64,000 bases of DNA from Prolixibacteraceae bacterium (lineage in GTDB: Bacteria; Bacteroidota; Bacteroidia; Bacteroidales; Prolixibacteraceae), in assembly GCA_028282195.1 (NCBI GenBank), contig JANQII010000165.1, forward strand, positions 1-64,000. Direction: 5' to 3'. The translations under genes were made by a program, and so were the position numbers. Below, piece after piece: positions 30,518-39,002 of the stretch. The notes below the pieces were generated by a model. That model was not told the DNA's origin, did not search any database, and saw only the letters and a list, made by a program, of their open reading frames with translations. Within the stretch, counting starts at the first letter, position 1, and the number at the start of each line of letters is the position of its first letter.

Positions 30518-31870
30518 ATGACAAAAACAATAGAAAATCAAAACATTGAATATAAAACTGTTTGGAAAGATATATATCTGAAATGGATATGTGGATTTGC
30601 CAATGCTGCCGGAGGAAAGATATACATTGGAGTTAACGACGACAAGGAAGTTGTAGGTGTTGATGATGTTAAAAAATTATCAGAAGATATTCCGAATAAA
30701 ATTCAGAATATACTGGGTATTGTTGCGGATGTGAATGTTCTGACAGATAAGGCAACCGGTAGGGATTATCTTGAAATAATTGTAGAATCGTACCCCTATC
30801 CTGTAAATTACAGAGGAGAATATCATTATCGAAGTGGTAGTACTAAGCAGGAGCTAAAAGGCTCGGCACTGAACAAATTTATTCTTGAACGTACGGGTAA
30901 GCATTGGGATGGAATTCCTATTCCAAAGATCTCCATTGATGATTTGTCATTGATTGCTTTACAGCGTTTCCGTAGAGAAGCGGCACGAAGTAGGCGTGTG
31001 GATGAAGATGTATTAGGTGATAGTACGGAACATTTATTACAGGATTTACATTTGATTGACGAAGAAACAGGTCTTCTTAAACGGGCAGCGATTTTGCTTT
31101 TTCATCCCGACCCAGAACGATTTGTAACCGGAGCATATATAAAAATCGGATTCTTCCGGGGCGATGATGATGATTTGGCATTTCATGATGAAGTACGTGG
31201 TTCTTTAATGGAGCAAATAGATAAAGCCATGGATTTACTGACAAGTAAATACATTACTTATTCTATAAGTTATGAGGGGGTGTCACGCAGGGAAACGCCG
31301 ACTTTTCCCAAGGCAGCATTGAGAGAAAGTCTTTTAAACTCGATTGCGCATAAAGATTATGCTTCCGGGGTGCCAGTTCAGATTAGTGTTTATCCTGACC
31401 ATATCGTATTTTGGAATCCAGGACATTTACCGGATGCTATTCCTATGGATACCTTATTACAAAAACACCCTTCTATTCCTTATAATCCAGATATTGCCAA
31501 TACTCTTTTTCGTAGTGGGGATATTGAAATATGGGGAAGAGGCTATCGAAAAATCATAAAAGCGGTATTGGAAAGTAAGCAGTTGCCACCTAATATCAAA
31601 GATATTGGAGGCCTAATGATTACTTATTACAGAGATATTCGTACTCAACTTTTGGAAGAAAAAGCAGATGAAAAATTGATACAAGTTATAGAATATGTCG
31701 CTACAAATGGTAGTATAACAAACTCGGAAATACAGAAAATATTGAACGTCAGCAAAGTAACAGCTACGCGTTTGTTGTGGAAAGCAGATGCATGGTTGGA
31801 ACAAGAGGGGAAAGTAGGGAAAGGGACTAAACATGTGTTTAAATGGAAAAAGATTGCAATTGGTTCATAA
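30518..31870 (+). CDS. AlbA_2/HATPase_c_4 transcriptional regulator (RecG-like putative DNA-binding protein)
   Basis: IEYKTVWKDIYLKWICGFANAAGGKIYIGVNDDKEVVG; LRESLLNSIAHKDYASGVPVQISVY. Confidence 0.9.
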   Translation: MTKTIENQNIEYKTVWKDIYLKWICGFANAAGGKIYIGVNDDKEVVGVDDVKKLSEDIPNKIQNILGIVADVNVLTDKATGRDYLEIIVESYPYPVNYRGEYHYRSGSTKQELKGSALNKFILERTGKHWDGIPIPKISIDDLSLIALQRFRREAARSRRVDEDVLGDSTEHLLQDLHLIDEETGLLKRAAILLFHPDPERFVTGAYIKIGFFRGDDDDLAFHDEVRGSLMEQIDKAMDLLTSKYITYSISYEGVSRRETPTFPKAALRESLLNSIAHKDYASGVPVQISVYPDHIVFWNPGHLPDAIPMDTLLQKHPSIPYNPDIANTLFRSGDIEIWGRGYRKIIKAVLESKQLPPNIKDIGGLMITYYRDIRTQLLEEKADEKLIQVIEYVATNGSITNSEIQKILNVSKVTATRLLWKADAWLEQEGKVGKGTKHVFKWKKIAIGS

Positions 31871-31978
31871 ATGGTTCATCGAATTTCTCAAATGGTTCTT
31901 AAAAGCAAGAGATTTAAATGTATATCATTGATTATCAATGACCAATTAGCTTTTTAAATTGGTTCATAATTGGTTCAT
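31860..31978. repeat. Two 11-bp-period pairs of TGGTTCAT
   Basis: TGGTTCAT at 31861, 31872, 31960, 31971 and TGGTTCTT at 31893. Confidence 0.6.
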
Positions 31979-32001
31979 CCAAAATATTAGTCAAGAATTA
32001 T

Positions 32002-32409
32002 ATGCCCCGTCGTAAGCAATACAAAATACCAGCCAGGCAAACGGCAATTTACGGTGCTATTGTTGCTGAACTTCAGAAAAATCCTGAATTGGCGGACTAC
32101 GATATGGAAACCATTGAAATATCGGTTAAAAAGAAAATTACTCCTCGTATCCGTGATATTGACAAAGCAATAGACAACCTAAAAAGGTATATTGCCGTGA
32201 ATAAAAAATTTATCCGAGTTGTCAACGGTGAAACAATAGTTTCGAAAAAAGATATTGCCAAAATGCTGAAAATTTCGCGGCCAACCCTTGATAAATGGAT
32301 AAGGGATGGATTTATAATTCCTGTACAATCAAATATTTTGCCCAATACTGAGGTATTTCCTCCTGACCTGATTCTGAAACAACTTCAAAATCAAAAGAAC
32401 AAAAAGTAA
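32002..32409 (+). CDS. HTH-containing hypothetical protein
   Basis: SKKDIAKMLKISRPTLDKWIRDGFIIPV. Confidence 0.65.
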   Translation: MPRRKQYKIPARQTAIYGAIVAELQKNPELADYDMETIEISVKKKITPRIRDIDKAIDNLKRYIAVNKKFIRVVNGETIVSKKDIAKMLKISRPTLDKWIRDGFIIPVQSNILPNTEVFPPDLILKQLQNQKNKK

Positions 32410-32423
32410 AAAAAGTTTTCAAC

Positions 32424-32552
32424 TTTACATTGTCTCTGGTTGTCTTCATTTGACTTCCCCATGTAAATAAAATTCGCACAATAAGAATTTTACATGGCGT
32501 TATTTTGTCTCCGTTGTCGTCGTTTGTCTTATTAATGTAAAGCTATTTACAT
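32424..32552. repeat. Repeat/palindrome block: TTGTCTC..GTTGTC..TTTG(A/T)CTT twice, bracketed by TTTACAT/ATGTAAA
   Basis: TTTACAT/ATGTAAA at 32424, 32461, 32489, 32535 and 32546. Confidence 0.6.
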
Positions 32553-32622
32553 GTTTGATTACCAATTATATTCAGTTTTATTTTACACCCGATTCAGTTA
32601 AGTATTAAGTGTAACTCTAAAA

Positions 32623-32970
32623 TTGAATACTATGTCAAACATTATTGTAACCACGCCCGAGGAATTACGGGCTATCGTAAGTGAAGCGGTTTCCGGTGTC
32701 TTACCGAAACAGGCTTCCACTCAGCCGCAAATTGATACCATGACCCTAAACGATACTTTGGAATTGTTAAAGGAACATGGCTACCCAACATCAAAAGCAA
32801 AGATTTACAAGTTAACTTCTACAGGTAAAATTCCCTGCAAAACGTACGGGAATAAACTGGTCTTTTCGCGGAAAGAAATATTGCAGTGGGCGGAAAACCA
32901 GACCAAACCCAAGCATGATTCAACAAAGGTTAGTTTAGCCCTTGTTCGGAGTGCCAGACGTAAAAGATAA
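32623..32970 (+). CDS. Excisionase-like HTH DNA-binding protein
   Basis: TLNDTLELLKEHGYPTSKAKIYKLTSTGKIPCKTYGNKLVFSRKEILQWAENQTK. Confidence 0.85.
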   Translation: MNTMSNIIVTTPEELRAIVSEAVSGVLPKQASTQPQIDTMTLNDTLELLKEHGYPTSKAKIYKLTSTGKIPCKTYGNKLVFSRKEILQWAENQTKPKHDSTKVSLALVRSARRKR

Positions 32971-32975
32971 CTGCT

Positions 32976-34178
32976 ATGAAAGGAAAAGCACAAAGTAAAG
33001 GAAAATACATCCGCGTTGGGACGACTTTGCATAAAATAGTACAACGCCCCCTGATCAGCGGAGATTACGTCGAGGAGAAAATTCCGTGGAGTTATGAAAC
33101 ACTCCGACAGGATTACGGGAAGAATAATCTTCCTGAGATTGATAAGTATGACGGATTTTGCATTATTCCAGACCACGTTCATTATAAGCAAGTACACGGA
33201 ACATATCTTAACCAATATGAACCGCTAAATTATGTGCCGGCACCGGGAGAGTTTCCTTATATCCAAAGTTTTCTGAACCATATTTTTGGAGAACAAATCG
33301 AACTGGGGTTGGATTACCTGCAAATCCTCTATACCCGGCCTGCACAAATGCTGCCTATTTTGCTACTGGTTTCCAATGAACGGAATACCGGGAAAACAAC
33401 TTTTCTGCGCTTTCTGAAAATGATTTTCGGCAAGAATGCAACGTTCAATACCAATGAAGATTTCCGCAGCCAGTTTAATGCAGATTGGGCTAACCGTCTG
33501 TTGGTATTGGTTGATGAGCTGTTACTGAATAAAATGGAAGACACGGAGAAAATCAAAAACCTCTCGACTGCTGGCGATTATAAGATGGAAGCAAAGGGCA
33601 AAGACCGGAGGGAGATTGAGTTTTTTGCAAAATTTGTTCTTTGTTCCAATAATGAGCGTAACCCCATTATTATTCCCAGGGAGGAAGTCCGGTTTTGGGT
33701 GCGTAAAATCAACCCGGTAGAAAAAGACAATATCCATCTCAGGGAACAAATGTCCAAAGAAATTCCATACTTCCTGAACTTTCTTCTTTCCCGGAAACTC
33801 TCTTCGAAAAATGAATCCCGGATGTGGTTTAATCCTTTGGAACTCGAAACTCCGGCATTGCAAAAAATCAAAAAGTACAATGCTAATAAAGTTGAAATTG
33901 AAATGGCTGCCTATTGTTACGAGGTTATGGAAGGCTTAGATCTGAATAAGATGCGATGTTGCCCCAAAGATCTTGCAGAAGTATTGCGGGAATCCGGCTT
34001 GCAGACAGACACTAATATAGTTCGGAGCATCCTTAAAGATAGTTGGGGCTTGAATTCTCAAAAGAATGGTGAATACAGTTTTTATCATATAGGCAAAGAA
34101 GGAGAAATTACTCCGGTGAAAAGAAAAGGACGTTATCTCGAAATTGCACTTACCGATATAGACAAAATCCTGTTGTAA
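32976..34178 (+). CDS. VapE/DUF5906-like primase-helicase ATPase
   Basis: LLLVSNERNTGKTTFLRFLKMIFG Walker A; RLLVLVDELLLNK Walker B. Confidence 0.85.
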   Translation: MKGKAQSKGKYIRVGTTLHKIVQRPLISGDYVEEKIPWSYETLRQDYGKNNLPEIDKYDGFCIIPDHVHYKQVHGTYLNQYEPLNYVPAPGEFPYIQSFLNHIFGEQIELGLDYLQILYTRPAQMLPILLLVSNERNTGKTTFLRFLKMIFGKNATFNTNEDFRSQFNADWANRLLVLVDELLLNKMEDTEKIKNLSTAGDYKMEAKGKDRREIEFFAKFVLCSNNERNPIIIPREEVRFWVRKINPVEKDNIHLREQMSKEIPYFLNFLLSRKLSSKNESRMWFNPLELETPALQKIKKYNANKVEIEMAAYCYEVMEGLDLNKMRCCPKDLAEVLRESGLQTDTNIVRSILKDSWGLNSQKNGEYSFYHIGKEGEITPVKRKGRYLEIALTDIDKILL

Positions 34179-34246
34179 TGTGGTGTTTAATCTTCAAGAG
34201 TATGAAAATCAAGAAGAAATATATCGCAACAAGACGGCAACATATA

Positions 34247-34318
34247 CACAACAAAATCCTGTTTGTTGTGACCGCAATGCAACATCATTACCGTTTGTTG
34301 AGATTTTGTTGTCATTGC
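34247..34318. repeat. Inverted/direct repeats of CAACAAA/TTTGTTG upstream of primase
   Basis: CACAACAAA/TTTGTTGTG; GCAATGCAACA/TGTTGTCATTGC. Confidence 0.5.
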
Positions 34319-34372
34319 AATTCGTTGTTATACTACTTATTAATGTCCTTTTTCAACAAAACAACAAAATAA

Positions 34373-35284
34373 TTGACAAGTATGGCTCTTTCAGACATAA
34401 AACAAATAAGTATCAGGGAGTACCTGAAGAATATGGATATCCTTCCAAAGAAAGATTTCGGTTATTACGGAATGTACTTTTGTCCGTTCCGCAAAGACCA
34501 GAATGCAAGTTTTAAAGTGGATTACCGTCAAAATATCTGGTACGATTTCGGTGCAAACGAAGGAGGCTCCATTATCGACCTTGTTATGAAGATGAACAAC
34601 TGTACTTTTCATGAAGCAGCAACCCGGTTGGAGAACGATTTTGCAGGTATTAGTCTGAGTTCTTTTTCTTTTCACCGGAGTAATATTTTAGATAAAAAGG
34701 AAAATAGAGAACCATCAATTATTATTCATGACATCAACACAATTTCTCATCCCAAACTAATAGAATGGATAAATGCGCGAAAGATTGATTTGTCGCTCGC
34801 AAATTTATATTGCCGGGAAGTTCATTACCAGGTTCGGAACAGAATGTATTTCTCGGTTGGGTTTGAGAATGACAACGGTGGATATGAACTGAGCAGTCCT
34901 CCCAATTTCAAATGCTGTGTTCCGCCCAAGGAAATTACGACTATAAAGAACGGTAATCACACCTGTTTAACTTTTGAAGGTTTCTGGGATTTCCTTTCAT
35001 ACCTAACCTTACAAAAAACTGAAAGGACAAGATACGATGTGGCTATCTTAAATTCCGTTACCAATGCCTCAAAGTCACTTCCTTTTCTGAAAGAACACAA
35101 AAATATTTGTGCCTATCTGGACAATGATGAAAGTGGACGAAAGGCATTTCAAAAGATAAAATCGTCTTGCTCTTCAACTAATGACATGTCGGTAAAATAT
35201 GTCGGGTACAAAGATCTGAATGATTACCTCTGCGGCAAGAAACAAGTTCAGGAAATAAAGAAAAGCAGGGGTTCCAGACTATAG
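34373..35284 (+). CDS. CHC2 zinc-finger/TOPRIM primase
   Basis: YFCPFRKDQNASFKVDYRQNIWYDFGANEGGSIIDLVMKMN; KNICAYLDNDESGRKAFQ. Confidence 0.88.
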   Translation: MTSMALSDIKQISIREYLKNMDILPKKDFGYYGMYFCPFRKDQNASFKVDYRQNIWYDFGANEGGSIIDLVMKMNNCTFHEAATRLENDFAGISLSSFSFHRSNILDKKENREPSIIIHDINTISHPKLIEWINARKIDLSLANLYCREVHYQVRNRMYFSVGFENDNGGYELSSPPNFKCCVPPKEITTIKNGNHTCLTFEGFWDFLSYLTLQKTERTRYDVAILNSVTNASKSLPFLKEHKNICAYLDNDESGRKAFQKIKSSCSSTNDMSVKYVGYKDLNDYLCGKKQVQEIKKSRGSRL

Positions 35285-35301
35285 GCGAATGACTTTTTTC
35301 A

Positions 35302-35345
35302 GCGGAGCAAGTTTGTGTTTTGGTCTGACCAAAACCTTGCTCTGC
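35302..35345. promoter_or_regulatory. Candidate oriT hairpin: GCGGAGCAAG..TTTTGGTC-T-GACCAAAA..CTTGCTCTGC
   Basis: 8-bp perfect inner stem plus near-perfect 10-bp outer arms, directly upstream of mobC. Confidence 0.6.
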
Positions 35346-35395
35346 GAGGCCAGAAACATCCCGTCGGTCTCTTTAACGATAAACATGGAATCCAT

Positions 35396-35758
35396 ATGAA
35401 AACGATAAAAAACAGAAATACCAATGGCAGGCCAGCTAAGAAACCTTCCGAAAAGAAAGCATATAAAATAACGGTAAAAATGGCCACAGAAGAATACTAC
35501 TCGCTGAAAGCCAAAGCTGGTTTGGCAGATATTAACCGCAGCGAATTTATCCGTCAGTGCATCCGTTCCACTGCGGTAAAACAACGGCTTACCCCGAAAA
35601 TGATGGGATACATTCGCCAGCTTTCCGGTATGGCCAACAATGTCAACCAGATTGCCCGCACAGCGAATGCTGCCGGATACCAGGAAGTACACAATCATTG
35701 TCTTGTAATGAATGAACGCCTGGATAAAGTAATTAAACGCATTGAAGATGATAGCTAA
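35396..35758 (+). CDS. mobC: MobC-family plasmid mobilization relaxosome protein
   Basis: RPAKKPSEKKAYKITVKMATEEYYSLKAKAGLADINRSEFIRQCI...MANNVNQIARTAN; start trimmed. Confidence 0.9.
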   Translation: MKTIKNRNTNGRPAKKPSEKKAYKITVKMATEEYYSLKAKAGLADINRSEFIRQCIRSTAVKQRLTPKMMGYIRQLSGMANNVNQIARTANAAGYQEVHNHCLVMNERLDKVIKRIEDDS

Positions 35759-36659
35759 GATTGTTCAGGGACGTGGTTTTAAAGGAGCGATAAACTATGT
35801 GTTGGATAAAAAGAATGCCTGTTTGCTTTTTGCAGAAGGAGTACGATTGAAAGACAAAGCATCCGTCATTCAGAGTTTTATTACCCAAAGTAAACTGAAA
35901 CCTAAAATCTCAAAACCGGTTGCACACATCTCGTTAGATTTTTCTGCTCAGGATAAAAGTCGGTTAACCGACAAATTGATGGTCGATATCGCACATGAAT
36001 ACTTAGCGAGAATGGGATATGAAAATACACAGTACATCATTACCCGGCATCATGATACCGACCATCCGCATTTGCACCTGGTAATAAACCGGATTAACAA
36101 CAACGGAAACCGGATTTCCGACCAGAACGAGAAACTTCGCAACACAAAAGTTTGTATGGAACTGACAAAAAAGTATGGTCTTTATATTGCTTCGGGAAAA
36201 GAGAACGTAAAGGAACACCGGCTGAAAGAACCGGATAAAACCAAGTACGAAATTTACCGGATACTCCAATCAACTATACCCAAATGCCGGAGCTGGCAGG
36301 AACTGAATGCAAAACTTAGGAGATTTAGTATCTCCACCGAATTCCGAAAGAATGGGAATACCGACAAAATTCAGGGAGTAAGGTTTAGCAAGAACGGGTA
36401 TGAATTCAATGGCTCAAAAATTGACCGGGCATTTAGCTATTCAAAAATTAATTACCGCCTCCAGCAAAATGCATGGTCAATGAAGATCCGATCAAACCAG
36501 ACACAAATGAACAAGTCGGACAACACAACAGGTTTTTCCACTTTGAGTGGGCTGTTCAATTTATCTAACCCATCATCCGGTTATGATGAAGACCAAGCCG
36601 AATTTTTGAGGCAGGAAGCCCAAAAGCGAAAAAGACGAAAAAAAGGACGCAGGTTATAA
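35742..36659 (+). CDS. Relaxase/mobilization nuclease (MobA/VirD2 family)
   Basis: GRGFKGAINYVLDKK; HISLDFSAQDK; YIITRHHDTDHPHLHLVINRIN. Confidence 0.95.
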   Translation: MKMIAKIVQGRGFKGAINYVLDKKNACLLFAEGVRLKDKASVIQSFITQSKLKPKISKPVAHISLDFSAQDKSRLTDKLMVDIAHEYLARMGYENTQYIITRHHDTDHPHLHLVINRINNNGNRISDQNEKLRNTKVCMELTKKYGLYIASGKENVKEHRLKEPDKTKYEIYRILQSTIPKCRSWQELNAKLRRFSISTEFRKNGNTDKIQGVRFSKNGYEFNGSKIDRAFSYSKINYRLQQNAWSMKIRSNQTQMNKSDNTTGFSTLSGLFNLSNPSSGYDEDQAEFLRQEAQKRKRRKKGRRL

Positions 36660-36679
36660 TCAATAAAAGTTAATTAGTT

Positions 36680-37357
36680 ATGAGCACTGGAAAAATGGAT
36701 TCTTCAACGGTTTATGCACTGTTTGAAGAATTAAAACAAAGGATAGATGAAATAGGTAAAGGTGAAATCACAGGCAAACGGGAAAATTCAGGTTTTGATA
36801 GCGAAGAAATTGCCACATTAATACATGAGTTACGCAACAAGGCGATCCAAAAACGGTTTACACCTGAGCAAATAAAGGAATTGCAAAACAACCTGGCACA
36901 GGTTTCTGCCTACTCATTAAGGAAAGTCAATAACGACCTTACCTCTGTATTAAAAGAATTAAAAGCCATAATTACTCCCATCGATGAAAAGCTTAGTTTG
37001 TTACAAAACTCGCAAAATGCAGTTATCTGCAAAAAGCATGGATTTATCGTGGATTTTCGAAATAGTAAAGCAGCTATTACCATCATTACAATGGTTTTAC
37101 TCATTTTACTTTCATGGGGCGGCAATATTTGGCAATTCAGGAAAAATAATCAACTAAAGGATAACGACCTGAAATACCGGTATATCAAAATGGAAGGAAA
37201 AACAAGTCCCCAAGTAATACTCCAATTGGAAACAATTTTTACTTACGACCGGGATCGGGCTAGTATTTCTGCCATCCGGGAACGGGTTGAAACTTATGAA
37301 CGATCAGTCAAAGAACAGGCTGAGAAAATCGAACAAACAAGGCTCAATGTTAAATGA
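36680..37357 (+). CDS. Mobilization-associated single-TM coiled-coil protein
   Basis: AAITIITMVLLILLSWGGNIW TM, coiled flanks; follows relaxase. Confidence 0.65.
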   Translation: MSTGKMDSSTVYALFEELKQRIDEIGKGEITGKRENSGFDSEEIATLIHELRNKAIQKRFTPEQIKELQNNLAQVSAYSLRKVNNDLTSVLKELKAIITPIDEKLSLLQNSQNAVICKKHGFIVDFRNSKAAITIITMVLLILLSWGGNIWQFRKNNQLKDNDLKYRYIKMEGKTSPQVILQLETIFTYDRDRASISAIRERVETYERSVKEQAEKIEQTRLNVK

Positions 37358-37448
37358 AGTGTCGGAAAATAGATATATTATAACAATTCAATGCGAATAG
37401 ATATTAGAAAATGTCAAAACATGGAAATAAAATGAATGAGGGCATCAA

Positions 37449-38246
37449 CTAAATTATTCCCAGTTTCGTTGCAAGAATTACAGCCTCGGAAGAGTTGGAA
37501 ACACTTAGCTTTTTTATCAAGTTCCGGCGATGGTTGTTTACCGTGTTTACACTGATAGAAAGGCTTTCAGCGATCTGGTTGCTTTTTTCTCCTTTCGAAA
37601 TCAATTCCAGAACCTCTTTTTCACGGGTGCTTATATTGTTCCCGTTTGGGCTTTCTCCCCTGAGCGAATAGATTACTTCCCCGGAACGCTTATCACGAAG
37701 TAAAAACTGACCGGGCATATCTAAATTCTGGTTTGGTGAAAAGTCACAAAGTTTAAGGTCAAGCCATATGTTTCCTTTTTTATCCAGCTCGAGAATTTCA
37801 TTTTGAATAAGCAACCGAATCCACTCATCATTATCATTTTTTATCCTGAATTCATGGATAAGTCTGAGATTTTTTCGCTTTTCAACAGGAAGTTGGTAAA
37901 AGTATTTTAAAGTCCAGACACTTCCAGTATTGATAACATAGTCATCCGGGTGGAAACGCCGCCTGAACCATTTGTGGTCGGCGAATGGCAAATGATTGTT
38001 ATGAAAGCCAAAAATACTGTTAAAATTTTCGGAGAAATAGAAATAATCACGCTTGTAAAAATCAAAAGCAACAACAATGCTTGTTTGCAACGAATCAATT
38101 AGTTTTAAAAAAGGGAGAAATTTCTTCTCTGCTTTTTCATAATCAATATCCTCTGACCTGATAACGATTTTATCAAATTGTCTAGCGTGTTCATTGATAC
38201 TTTGTTCTAACCTCTCCATAAGGGATTTTTTCTTAAAAGTAGTCAA
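37449..38246 (-). CDS. LuxR-type regulator with PAS-like N-terminus
   Basis: STREKEVLELISKGEKSNQIAESLSISVNTVNNHRRNLIKKLSVSNSSEAVILATKLG. Confidence 0.9.
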   Translation of the reverse strand: MTTFKKKSLMERLEQSINEHARQFDKIVIRSEDIDYEKAEKKFLPFLKLIDSLQTSIVVAFDFYKRDYFYFSENFNSIFGFHNNHLPFADHKWFRRRFHPDDYVINTGSVWTLKYFYQLPVEKRKNLRLIHEFRIKNDNDEWIRLLIQNEILELDKKGNIWLDLKLCDFSPNQNLDMPGQFLLRDKRSGEVIYSLRGESPNGNNISTREKEVLELISKGEKSNQIAESLSISVNTVNNHRRNLIKKLSVSNSSEAVILATKLGII

Positions 38247-38407
38247 AAATGACTATTGGACAATTCTCTAATTATAAATATCTTATTGAAGTTTATTTTC
38301 CTGGGGTGTAAGAGAGATGTACTATTTTTTTTACTAATTGGTAACCCGTAATGTCACATTTTTGATCATATGGGTACTAAAGGGCAAAACATGAAATTTA
38401 GAATATT

Positions 38408-38980
38408 ATGAAAAACATTTACTTTTTACTTTTGGGGATCATTGCGCTAAGTCTTATATCATGTAACAGTTCAAGAAAAATTACGAAAGAAACTGCATCA
38501 GGAGAAGGTCGGGATGTATTTATTGTGCCTTGCGCTGATTTTAGTAAAAACTCAAAAGATGCTTTTCGAGCCACAGCGAGTGCTACAAGCCCCAACCACC
38601 AATTTGCAAAAGAAAAGGCAACAACTTTAGCCAGGAGTGCACTGGCTCAAAAGATTGAAACGTCAGTTGAAACAATGATTGATAATTATGCAAATCAATA
38701 TGACGTTGATAATGAGCAGGAGTTTAAAGAGATTACAAAAGCAATTACCCGGCAGGTGGTAGATCAGAAATTAACTGGACTTAATAAGACATGCGAACAA
38801 AGCTTCACACTTTCTTCAGGGAAATATGAAGTATGGGTTGGTATTGAAATGCCTATGGATAATGTTGGTAAATCTATTTATGACAGCATTTCACAAGAAA
38901 AGAAGATCCGGTTAGATTACGACTATGAGAAATTCAAGGAAGAATTACAAAAAGAACTGGAAAAAAGAAGAGAACAATAA
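38408..38980 (+). CDS. LPP20-like lipoprotein
   Basis: LISCNSSRK lipobox; FAKEKATTLARSALAQKIETSVE. Confidence 0.7.
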   Translation: MKNIYFLLLGIIALSLISCNSSRKITKETASGEGRDVFIVPCADFSKNSKDAFRATASATSPNHQFAKEKATTLARSALAQKIETSVETMIDNYANQYDVDNEQEFKEITKAITRQVVDQKLTGLNKTCEQSFTLSSGKYEVWVGIEMPMDNVGKSIYDSISQEKKIRLDYDYEKFKEELQKELEKRREQ

Positions 38981-39002
38981 CTTTTGAAAACTTCCTGAAT
39001 CT

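Noticed and set aside
31860-31978. TGGTTCAT pairs as the end of a third integrated element
   Set aside because: No tRNA fragment or integrase is adjacent and both pairs lie within about 120 bp, so a regulatory role is simpler.
34178-34515. ORFs 34178..34372 and 34180..34515 as genes
   Set aside because: They overlap each other and the primase start, lie in a repeat-rich tract and look non-protein-like.
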